From the NCBI GenBank assembly GCA_027296205.1, contig JAPUJM010000004.1, positions 1 through 16,599 on the forward strand: 16,599 bases of DNA. The letters are read 5' to 3'. A model generated the notes under the pieces. It was not told the DNA's origin. It did no database searches and was given only the letters and a program-made list of their open reading frames with translations. Below are positions 8,051-14,613 of this stretch, piece by piece. This DNA comes from Actinomycetota bacterium (lineage in GTDB: Bacteria; Actinomycetota; Acidimicrobiia; Spongiisociales; ZC4RG35). Both the position numbers and the translations under genes were made by a program. Every line of letters begins with the position of its first letter. The first letter of the stretch is position 1.

Positions 8051-8436
8051 ACACCGATGAGCTGGCCGTGGCAGCCCGAGAGGCTGCCGAGGGCTCCTAC
8101 TCCCCGTACTCGCACTTCCGGGTTGGGGCCGTTGTGGTCAGCGCTGATGGAGAGATCTTCACGGGCGCCAACATCGAGAATGCCGCCTACCCGGTTTCTT
8201 CGTGCGCGGAATCCACGGCGATCAACACAGCCGTCTCCTCGGGGGTCCGCAAGATCGCCAGCATTGCTGTCGCCTGTATTGACGCAGACGACATCGAAGG
8301 GGCTTACCCCTGCGGTCGTTGCCGTCAGGAAATGGCGGAATTCGACGTCGAGAAGGTGATCGTGACTGCCGGGGACGGGTCAGTGGTCAGGGAGCACACT
8401 CTCGATGAGCTGATGCCTCACCGATTCAGCCTGTGA
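8047..8436 (+). CDS. cdd: Cytidine deaminase
   Basis: It converts cytidine and deoxycytidine to uridine and deoxyuridine in pyrimidine salvage. At 129 residues it fits the small homotetrameric class. SYSPYSHFRVGA (17-28) and the substrate-binding stretch TGANIENAAYP (39-49) are clear. CAES (53-56) supplies a zinc Cys and the proton-shuttling Glu55, and PCGRCRQ (88-94) supplies Cys89 and Cys92. The usual Arg after CAE is Ser here. GGAGGA just before ATG 8047 lies within the ftsY end, and the ATGA overlap suggests coupling. Its product, deoxyuridine or uridine, could feed the pyrimidine-nucleoside phosphorylase encoded at 11036-12346, which is in a different operon on the other strand. Confidence 0.95.
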   Translation: MNTDELAVAAREAAEGSYSPYSHFRVGAVVVSADGEIFTGANIENAAYPVSSCAESTAINTAVSSGVRKIASIAVACIDADDIEGAYPCGRCRQEMAEFDVEKVIVTAGDGSVVREHTLDELMPHRFSL

Positions 8437-8438
8437 AC

Positions 8439-9113
8439 TCAACCAACGTCCCAGTGGGCGGCTTCTATGGCAGGCAGGGTATTTGCGGAGATGGAAACGC
8501 TGTCGTCGGCCGTCTGAACGAAACCGTCGCTCCAGATTCCGGCCTTGACCGCCACCGAGCTGCGCCCGTGTCCTGAACTGCCCCACTCCACATAGCTGAG
8601 GATGTCGGTCGAGGCGCCGAAGTTCCCCGAATCATACAAGCCGACTTCTCCATCGCCGGGTCTGAGTGTGCCGATGGTGGCGACCTGGTCGATGGTGATC
8701 GCGTCGGGCGGGGGTTGGAAGACGGTCCCGCCGGTGCTGATGGCGACAAACTGACCCGGGGGCACCTCCACATCGGGGATCGCGAAGTAGGCCGGCCGTT
8801 GACATAGGAAGTGCCCGGCGAGGTTGCCGGTGGCATCACCGACGTTGGTTATGACAATCATTCCTCCATCCCCGAGAGAGACGCTGGTGAGGACGAAATG
8901 GGCACCGGAAGGGGAGGGTGTTGAAGTGGTCGCTTCCACAGCGGCGCTGGTGGTCGTCGCCGCGGCGCTGGTGGTTGTCGCCCCGGCGCTCGTCGTCGTA
9001 TCGGGTCTGATCGTGGTTGTGGGCTCTGATTCGGCGGTAGTGGCTGTCTCACTGGCTGTGCCGCAGGCAGCAATCACGAGGGTGAGCGCGGCAAGGATGG
9101 CTTGGGCTCGCAT
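8439..9113 (-). CDS. Putative lipoprotein with heptad-repeat stalk and lamin-tail-like domain
   Basis: The N-terminus MRAQAILAALTLVIAACG is a lipoprotein signal with the lipobox ending in Cys17, so the protein is probably anchored in the outer leaflet of the membrane. Residues 18-68 are a Thr/Ser/Ala-rich stalk that includes repeats of TTTSAxA. The remainder (about 70-224) is a beta-rich globular region. ITNVGDATGNLAGHFLC, VPPGQFVAI, GEVGLYDS and SYVEWGSSGHGR resemble the lamin-tail fold seen in many secreted bacterial proteins. The resemblance rests on pattern only and the function is unknown. The gene converges on cdd with two bases between the stop codons. ATG at 9113 is the only start that keeps the signal peptide. 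A TATACC element lies about 30 bases upstream, but no good -35 was found. Confidence 0.7.
   Translation of the reverse strand: MRAQAILAALTLVIAACGTASETATTAESEPTTTIRPDTTTSAGATTTSAAATTTSAAVEATTSTPSPSGAHFVLTSVSLGDGGMIVITNVGDATGNLAGHFLCQRPAYFAIPDVEVPPGQFVAISTGGTVFQPPPDAITIDQVATIGTLRPGDGEVGLYDSGNFGASTDILSYVEWGSSGHGRSSVAVKAGIWSDGFVQTADDSVSISANTLPAIEAAHWDVG
8941..9003 (+). repeat. 21-base tandem repeats in the lipoprotein stalk
   Basis: Units at 8941-8961 and 8962-8982 differ at one base, and a third, degenerate unit occupies 8983-9003. On the minus strand each encodes seven residues of the TTTSA type. The period keeps the frame, so copy number could change stalk length. Confidence 0.75.
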
Positions 9114-9220
9114 TGGAAGAGTTTACGCCGATTCCTGGGTATAGGGGAGAGACCTCTTTCCAGTCTGCCCGGTTCTCTCTTCTGACCAGATTCCCACTGT
9201 CATGGCTTCTTCGATACCCA

Positions 9221-9248
9221 GCTTCTCGTGAAGCGGAGTCCCGCTTCA
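9221..9248 (-). terminator. Two overlapping, mutually exclusive hairpins downstream of etfA
   Basis: TGAAGCGG (9229-9236) and CCGCTTCA (9241-9248) form a perfect 8-pair stem with a four-base loop, beginning 12 bases after the etfA stop on the minus strand. A second stem, GCTTC (9221-9225) with GAAGC (9230-9234), uses part of the same arm, so only one can form at a time. No U-tract follows. The likely role is the 3' end of the etf transcript. The surrounding gap (9114-9260) shows no gene. Confidence 0.5.
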
Positions 9249-9260
9249 TCCAGTCATCGG

Positions 9261-10208
9261 TCAGCGGTTTTCCAGCGCCTCGATCAATTGAGGGAGCACC
9301 TTGTGGACGTCACCGACGACCCCAAGGTCGGCGACCGAGAAAATGGGAGCATCGGGATCCTTGTTGATGGCGATGATGGTTCCGGCGTCCTTCATGCCGA
9401 CAAGGTGCTGCATGGCGCCCGAGATACCGACGGCGATGTAGACGTTGGGCTTGACCGTCTTGCCCGTCTGCCCCACCTGCTTCGCATAAGGGACCCAGCC
9501 GGCGTCGACGATGGCCCGGGTGGCCCCGGTGGCGGCTCCCAACGGCTTGGCGAGTTTCTCGACCAGATCGTACGCATCGGCCGAACCAAGACCCCGTCCC
9601 CCGGATACCACCACGGCAGCATCACCAAGTTGCGGCCCCTCGCGCTCTTCGACGTGTGACTCGACCACCCTGGCCTCCGAGCCATCCACTTCGGGGAGCT
9701 CGAGAGTGAAAACCGAAGGGGCACCACCGCCTATCGGCTCCGCGGGGAATGACTTGGGACGAATGAGCACGAGGAACGGCCCGTTCGATGACGATGCGGT
9801 GGCAACCTGGCTCCCACCAAAGATCTCGTGGTCCGTCTCCACACCATCGTCCGTCAGCCGGACGTCAGAGGCATTGGAAAGAACTCCGACGTCGAGTCGA
9901 GCGGCAAGACGCCCGGCAACGTCCCGGTCCGTGTAGGCCTGGCCGAACAAGACCATCTCGGGCGACTCGTCGGCGATCCGGTCGGCTAGAGCCGCGGCCA
10001 ATGGTCCCGACGGGAGCCGGCCGCCGGCGTCGGCGTGTAGCACCGAGCTTGCCCCATGCTCGCCCAGGACGGCGAACGCCTCGTCGCTTCCGGTGCCGAG
10101 GTAGACAGCGGTGACATCGCCAACAGTTCTGGCCTTGGCCAGAAGCTCGAGTCCCAGGACCGACGGCGCTGCGTCGACTTCTTCGATGAACACCCACACT
10201 GACGCCAT
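9261..10208 (-). CDS. etfA: Electron transfer flavoprotein, alpha subunit
   Basis: EtfA is the FAD-binding half of the soluble ETF heterodimer that takes electrons from acyl-CoA and other dehydrogenases and passes them to ETF:quinone oxidoreductase or another acceptor. The product has 315 residues, standard length. The N-terminal half is the ETF-type nucleotide-binding fold. The C-terminal FAD domain is unmistakable: VVSGGRGLGS, then AKQVGQTGKTV, VYIAVGISGAMQHLVGMKD and AINKDPDAPIFSVADLG. The ATG at 10208 is one base from the etfB stop, so the two are co-translated. No partner dehydrogenase lies in the window, so the electron donor cannot be told. Confidence 0.96.
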   Translation of the reverse strand: MASVWVFIEEVDAAPSVLGLELLAKARTVGDVTAVYLGTGSDEAFAVLGEHGASSVLHADAGGRLPSGPLAAALADRIADESPEMVLFGQAYTDRDVAGRLAARLDVGVLSNASDVRLTDDGVETDHEIFGGSQVATASSSNGPFLVLIRPKSFPAEPIGGGAPSVFTLELPEVDGSEARVVESHVEEREGPQLGDAAVVVSGGRGLGSADAYDLVEKLAKPLGAATGATRAIVDAGWVPYAKQVGQTGKTVKPNVYIAVGISGAMQHLVGMKDAGTIIAINKDPDAPIFSVADLGVVGDVHKVLPQLIEALENR

Positions 10209-10209
10209 C

Positions 10210-10968
10210 TCAGATCACCTTCCTCTCTTCGAGGAGGGCGACGATGGCCTGGTAGGCCTCACCGTCGTCTTCGACCTTCTTACCGGCGGCTCGCCCAGGC
10301 GCATCGGAAATCGAGACCACCTTCTGGTCGGCCGATGTCTCAACGCCGAGATCGGTGAGGGTCAGATGCTCCACCGGCTTCTTCTTCGCGTCCATGATCC
10401 CTTTGAAGGTGGGGTAGCGAGGCTCCACGACGCCCGCCGTTACCGATACGACGACAGGCAGTTCGGTGGCGACCACGTCGTAGCCGTCGTTGGTCTGGCG
10501 GTCGATGGTGACCGTCCCGTCGCCGATGTCGACCTTCTTCGCATAGGTGAGTGCGGGAGTGCCCAGGTGCTCGGCGAGCATCTGAGGTATGACGCCTGAA
10601 TATCCGTCGGTGGACTCGGTGCCGGCGATGACCAGGTCAAAGCCCTCCCTTTCGATGGCAGCAGCGAGAACCCTCGAAGTTGTCAGGGCGTCGGCGCCAC
10701 GGAGATCGCCATCCTCGATGATGATTGCCTTGTCGGCGCCCATGGCCAGTGCCTGGCGTATCCCCTGGGCGTTGCCGGCCGGTCCCATGCTCACCAACGT
10801 GACCGTGCCCTCGTTGCCCTGGGCTAGCTGAAGACCCATTTCCACCCCATAGCGGTCGGTGTCGTCGAGGATCTGGTCGTCAGGGCGTGTCAACCAGTGT
10901 GTTCCCTCTTCGAGGGTGTAAGGGTTGGCGGGATCGGGGATCTGCTTGACACAGACGACGACCTTCAT
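10210..10968 (-). CDS. etfB: Electron transfer flavoprotein, beta subunit
   Basis: EtfB is the AMP-binding partner of EtfA and carries the docking surface for dehydrogenases. The product has 252 residues. It starts MKVVVCVKQIPDP, contains DDTDRYGVEMGLQLA, SMGPAGNAQGIRQALAMGADKA, and IAGTESTDGYSGVIPQMLAE, then the signature region VEPRYPTFKGIMDAKKK. All of these are typical of the family. A strong ribosome site, AAGGAGC at 10983-10977, lies eight bases before ATG 10968. The 67-base gap upstream separates it from deoA and offers a possible -10 (TACCAT) without a convincing -35. The order etfB-etfA is the common one. Confidence 0.96.
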   Translation of the reverse strand: MKVVVCVKQIPDPANPYTLEEGTHWLTRPDDQILDDTDRYGVEMGLQLAQGNEGTVTLVSMGPAGNAQGIRQALAMGADKAIIIEDGDLRGADALTTSRVLAAAIEREGFDLVIAGTESTDGYSGVIPQMLAEHLGTPALTYAKKVDIGDGTVTIDRQTNDGYDVVATELPVVVSVTAGVVEPRYPTFKGIMDAKKKPVEHLTLTDLGVETSADQKVVSISDAPGRAAGKKVEDDGEAYQAIVALLEERKVI

Positions 10969-10976
10969 ACCGCTTT

Positions 10977-10983
10977 GCTCCTT
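10977..10983 (-). promoter_or_regulatory. etfB: Ribosome binding site of etfB
   Basis: AAGGAGC on the minus strand, eight bases before the etfB ATG, is the best Shine-Dalgarno match among the minus-strand genes here and fixes the start. Confidence 0.7.
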
Positions 10984-11035
10984 GTGTCGAATTCGGCGGC
11001 GATGGTAACGACCTGAGGGACTACTGAATCCACGA

Positions 11036-12346
11036 TCAGAGAGCAGAGGCGTCGATTCGTTCGATGATGAGATCCTGTGATCGTGTCAGCTCATCGGAGA
11101 TCGACCAGGCGGTCTCGAGGGTGCCTCGCTGAGCCTCCCATTTGCTTTCGTCGCTGTAATGGACGATGGCCAGAGGATCACCCTGGTGCACAGTGTCGCC
11201 GTGTTTCGCCTTGAGGGTGATCCCTACTCCAGGATCGATGGTGTCCTCCTTGCGTTCCCGGCCGGCGCCGAGATGGGTGGCAACAGTTCCGATTGTCAAG
11301 GCGTCGCACCTTGTGACATATCCGGAATCAGGAGCAACCACCACTGCCTCGCGGGGTGCCACGGCGAGAAGAGACGGGTCGTCGATAACCAACGGATCTC
11401 CTCCATGGGCCTCCACAACCTCGATGAACTTCTGCAAGGCAGCACCTGACTGTATTGCCTCGTCGAGTCGGTCACGGCCGCCCTCGATGCCTGCAAGCTC
11501 GAGCATCGTCTCGCCAAAGACCATGGTGAGCTCGGTCACATCGGCCGGTCCATGGCCTCGGAGCACATCGATCGATTCCCTGATCTCGTTGGCGTTACCA
11601 ACTTCGTGGCCCAAGGGCTGGTCCATTGTGGTGATGAACGCGACTGTGTTGACACCATGGACTGCGCCGATCCCGACCATCGTGTGGGCCAGCTCCCGAG
11701 ATTGATCGAGTTTCTTGATGGACGCCCCGGATCCAGTCTTCACATCCAGAAGAAGCCCATCGAGCCCCTCTGCGAGTTTCTTGGACATGATCGAGCTGGC
11801 GATGAGGGGTATCGACGGGACAGTTCCGGTGGTGTCTCGCAAGGCGTAGAGCTTGCGATCGGCGGGGACCATCGTCTCCGATGCTCCGGCGAGCACGAGA
11901 CCGTGTTCGATGAGGAGGGTACGAAAACGGTAGGCGTCCAGGCTGGTGGTGAAGCCGGGTATCGATTCCAGTTTGTCGAGGGTCCCCCCGGTGTGTCCCA
12001 GGCCACGTCCGGAAATCATCGGAATCAAAACTCCACAGGCGGCCACCATTGGCACCAGGGGTATCGAGATCTTGTCACCAACGCCCCCGGTGGAGTGTTT
12101 GTCGATCTTGGCGGCGGCGATATCGGAGAAATCCATCACCTCGCCGGAGTGGAGCATTGCCTCGGTCCACGCGGCGAGCTCCTCGTTGTTCATCCCGTTG
12201 AGCAGGATCGCCATCGCCATTGCGGACATCTGGTAGTCCGCCACGCTGCCATCGGTATAAGCAGCGATGAGCCATCCGATGGCGTCAGAGGAGAGAACAC
12301 CCCCATCGCGTTTGGTCTCGATCAGATCGATTGCCGAGTACGTCAT
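11036..12346 (-). CDS. Pyrimidine-nucleoside phosphorylase (thymidine phosphorylase family)
   Basis: It phosphorolyses thymidine, deoxyuridine or uridine to the base and (deoxy)ribose 1-phosphate. The 436-residue product matches the family. An N-terminal helical domain (SAIDLIETKRDGG) is followed by the phosphate site DKHSTGGVGDK, the family signature SGRGLGHTGGTLDKLE, the pyrimidine-binding YALRDTTG and SSIMSKK, and the GSGA turn. The C-terminal PYNP domain follows. Sequence alone does not separate thymidine phosphorylase (deoA) from the broader pdp enzyme, so no symbol is given. ATG 12346 is preferred; GTG 12352, two codons upstream, is also possible. Neither has a good ribosome site. It lies 13-19 bases downstream of argC, behind a hairpin. 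Confidence 0.93.
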   Translation of the reverse strand: MTYSAIDLIETKRDGGVLSSDAIGWLIAAYTDGSVADYQMSAMAMAILLNGMNNEELAAWTEAMLHSGEVMDFSDIAAAKIDKHSTGGVGDKISIPLVPMVAACGVLIPMISGRGLGHTGGTLDKLESIPGFTTSLDAYRFRTLLIEHGLVLAGASETMVPADRKLYALRDTTGTVPSIPLIASSIMSKKLAEGLDGLLLDVKTGSGASIKKLDQSRELAHTMVGIGAVHGVNTVAFITTMDQPLGHEVGNANEIRESIDVLRGHGPADVTELTMVFGETMLELAGIEGGRDRLDEAIQSGAALQKFIEVVEAHGGDPLVIDDPSLLAVAPREAVVVAPDSGYVTRCDALTIGTVATHLGAGRERKEDTIDPGVGITLKAKHGDTVHQGDPLAIVHYSDESKWEAQRGTLETAWSISDELTRSQDLIIERIDASAL

Positions 12347-12359
12347 GGGCACAAGCTAT

Positions 12360-12379
12360 TCGCGATCAGAGGATCGCGA
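12360..12379 (-). terminator. Perfect 8-pair hairpin across the argC stop codon
   Basis: TCGCGATC (12360-12367) and GATCGCGA (12372-12379) pair perfectly around a four-base loop, and the argC TGA (12368-12366) straddles loop and stem. The phosphorylase start is 8-14 bases beyond. With no U-tract it may be a weak terminator, an RNA-processing or stability element, or a means to dampen expression of the next gene. Confidence 0.5.
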
Positions 12380-13289
12380 CGAACTCCGGTTGAGCGAAGG
12401 CGAGATTGAGATTCTGCACCGCCTGGACTGCCGCTCCTTTGAGGAGGTTGTCCTCGGCCCCCACCACCACCACGTTTCGGCCATCCTCACTCACGTGCAC
12501 CCCGCCAAGCAGCACGCCCAGACGTCCGGCACCGTCGCGCAACTCGGGAATCTCCTCCTGGATGTCGATCAGGGGCTCGTCGGCATAGGCATCAACCAGA
12601 CGTCGCACCGCTTGGTCGCTGGTGATCGGGGTGGCGACCGGGATATGTGAAGTTATCAGAAGACCCCGGAACGCCTGATGGACGTGGGGCATGAAGCGAA
12701 CCGGATGACCCAGGTGTCGGCTGGCCTCTCGCTCATGATTGTGGCCCACGAGCTTGTAAGGCAACAGGTTGTCGGCGAGACGATCCGGGTCATTCTTTCT
12801 CGATGGTGTGGTGCCGGCCCCGGAGTATCCAGAGACACCGAACACAGCAGGCACTCCATCGAGATCATCGATGAAGGGTGCCAGCGCCAACTGCATCACG
12901 GTGGCGTAACAGCCCGGATTGGCGATTCGCCTGGCTCCGGCGATCTTTTCTCTGTTGAGCTCGGGGAGCCCGTAGATCCAGGCGTCATCGAGGCGGTGGT
13001 CCGAGGAAATGTCGACAATCACGGTATCGGTGGGCAGGGCGGAGACGAAGGGCTTGCCGACACCGTCGGGAAGAGCGAGAAACACTGCGTCCAGATCCAG
13101 GTCGACCACCCCATCCGCGTCCAGGTCTCCGAAGGTGAGCTCTTCGATCTCGGGAACCGGACGACCGGCAAACTCTCTCGACCCCGCGTATTCCACGGTG
13201 AAGCCGGGGTGGTTGTCGAGGAGACGGAGCAGTTCACTCCCGGTGTGCCCGCGAGCGCCCACCACACCGACGGATTTGGCTTCAGACAC
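12366..13289 (-). CDS. argC: N-acetyl-gamma-glutamyl-phosphate reductase
   Basis: ArgC reduces N-acetylglutamyl 5-phosphate with NADPH to the semialdehyde, the third step of ornithine/arginine synthesis. The product has 307 residues. The nucleotide-binding start VGVVGARGHTGSELLRLL, catalytic Cys127 in RIANPGCYAT, FGVSGYSGAGTTPS, the basic motif GHNHEREASRHLG and the end DNLLKGAAVQAVQNLNLA are all present. By memory the overall pattern is close to the Xanthomonas enzyme (same lengths between motifs, YADEPLI, FMPHV), which fits the two neighbours. Translation starts at GTG 13289, eight bases after AAGGA, and overlaps the preceding gene by eight bases. Confidence 0.95.
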   Translation of the reverse strand: MSEAKSVGVVGARGHTGSELLRLLDNHPGFTVEYAGSREFAGRPVPEIEELTFGDLDADGVVDLDLDAVFLALPDGVGKPFVSALPTDTVIVDISSDHRLDDAWIYGLPELNREKIAGARRIANPGCYATVMQLALAPFIDDLDGVPAVFGVSGYSGAGTTPSRKNDPDRLADNLLPYKLVGHNHEREASRHLGHPVRFMPHVHQAFRGLLITSHIPVATPITSDQAVRRLVDAYADEPLIDIQEEIPELRDGAGRLGVLLGGVHVSEDGRNVVVVGAEDNLLKGAAVQAVQNLNLAFAQPEFVAIL

Positions 13290-14613
13290 CAGAGGAGTCC
13301 TTACGGAACGCTGCTGGAAGCCCGGTCAGTCTTTTGACGGCACGACCAATCGTGTCGAAATCGGTCTCGCCTATCCAGTAGATGCTCCAATGGTCTCGTT
13401 TCACCGACCCATCTGCTTCCTTGGCGTAGAAGGCGTTGAAACGATTGTCGCTTCTCGACCTCCAGAAGAGCACCGGGAAGTCCCTCGTCACATGGGTCCA
13501 GACAGTTCTGGCCAGTCCTTCCCCTTGAGCGCTCTCATGAATTGCGAACTTGTCGAGATAGGTGAAGTCGTCGATGTGAGTCACCACCGCGCCGGCCCGG
13601 TAACTCTCGGAGACATAGGCGGCCGACAGGTCCAGCCGGTCCCACCAGCGGGGCTCCAGCTTTCGACCGAACGCTTCCTGGACGAGGTTTTCGATACGGT
13701 CACGGTCGAGATCGGCCTTGTCTTCGTATTTGATGATCTCCTCGCCTTTGCGGACGAGGGTGCCGGCGCCCCCATGGGTGAACAATTCCTTGACCAGGGT
13801 GGCGGGGCTTGTGATCGACACTGAGGTCGATGGAGGCGAGTCGTCCAGAAGACGGCGGATTTCGGCGAGCTTGAGCCTCATCCCGGAGTGGACCCAATCC
13901 TGACTCATCAGGTCGTCGAAGTCGGCAGCGAGGTTGATCGACTCGATGATCCGGCCGTCGCCGTCGCGGAGACCACCGGTGTCGACAAGGAAGATGATCT
14001 TCATCGGCTGGATGACGTGGACAAGGAGACGGGTTGCCGAGTCGGCGTTCATGTTCACCAACTGTCCTCCGCGAGCCACACCGAGACAGGTGAGAATCGG
14101 GATCGCCCCGGATTTTACGATCGATCGCAGCAGGTCGAGATGGAGGTCTGCGGGCTCGCCGACGAAGCCGTATTTGTCCTGATCAATGATGTCAGCGTCG
14201 AACGCGCCCTGAGTGAGCCCGTGGGCGGACACACCCTGGCCCCTCACCGCCTCGACGAGAGAGATGTTCTGCGCTGTGAAGATGTCGCGGGCTGCGTCGA
14301 GCACCTCGCTGGTCGTGACTCTCAAGCCATCGACTCTGTCTGTGACGATGCCGTCGCTGGTCAGCCGCTCGTCGAGTTGGGGTCCGCCGCCGTGGAGGAC
14401 TATCGGAGTCAACCCCACGGTGTGGAGAAGAGCCAGAGCGGCTGCCGTTTCTTCGAGTCTGTTCTGGAGGATGGCCCCGCCAATCTTGATAACGGCGAAT
14501 CGAGACTGATCGAGCCGGGAGAACCGGCTGAGATAGGTGCGAATCTCCTTCCCGTCGCTCATGCTCGATAGGAGCTGCACGATCGTGTGGCGGACGTCCT
14601 GGTTGGAAGTCAT
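13282..14613 (-). CDS. argB: Fused N-acetylglutamate synthase/kinase (Xanthomonas-type ArgB, NAGS/K)
   Basis: This 443-residue protein joins an amino-acid kinase domain (about 35-285) to a C-terminal GNAT acetyltransferase domain (about 300-443). The kinase has Lys43 in VIKIGGAIL, HGGG (74-77), an NADSATRLL stretch (189 on) and LVDTGG. The acetyltransferase has TYLDKFAIHESAQGEGL, where QGEG (363-366) is the acetyl-CoA loop, then LFWRSRSDN and ADGSVKRDHW. The N-terminus TIVQLLSSMSDGKEI matches the bifunctional NAGS/K family related to vertebrate NAGS. It likely makes acetylglutamate and phosphorylates it, the first two arginine steps, and in this family both activities are usually arginine-sensitive. 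ATG 14613 overlaps the argF' stop by four bases; a longer frame to 14871 lies inside argF' and was rejected. Confidence 0.92.
   Translation of the reverse strand: MTSNQDVRHTIVQLLSSMSDGKEIRTYLSRFSRLDQSRFAVIKIGGAILQNRLEETAAALALLHTVGLTPIVLHGGGPQLDERLTSDGIVTDRVDGLRVTTSEVLDAARDIFTAQNISLVEAVRGQGVSAHGLTQGAFDADIIDQDKYGFVGEPADLHLDLLRSIVKSGAIPILTCLGVARGGQLVNMNADSATRLLVHVIQPMKIIFLVDTGGLRDGDGRIIESINLAADFDDLMSQDWVHSGMRLKLAEIRRLLDDSPPSTSVSITSPATLVKELFTHGGAGTLVRKGEEIIKYEDKADLDRDRIENLVQEAFGRKLEPRWWDRLDLSAAYVSESYRAGAVVTHIDDFTYLDKFAIHESAQGEGLARTVWTHVTRDFPVLFWRSRSDNRFNAFYAKEADGSVKRDHWSIYWIGETDFDTIGRAVKRLTGLPAAFRKDSSGV

Noticed and set aside
9135..9221. 8-base inverted repeat CTGGGTAT / ATACCCAG, 71 bases apart
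   Set aside because: The arms are short and far apart, with no extension or supporting feature; chance is likely.
11552..12409. 285-codon open frame on the plus strand
   Set aside because: It lies opposite the nucleoside phosphorylase and the argC end, both with clear motifs; the translation is His/Asp/Gly-rich without a fold-like pattern.
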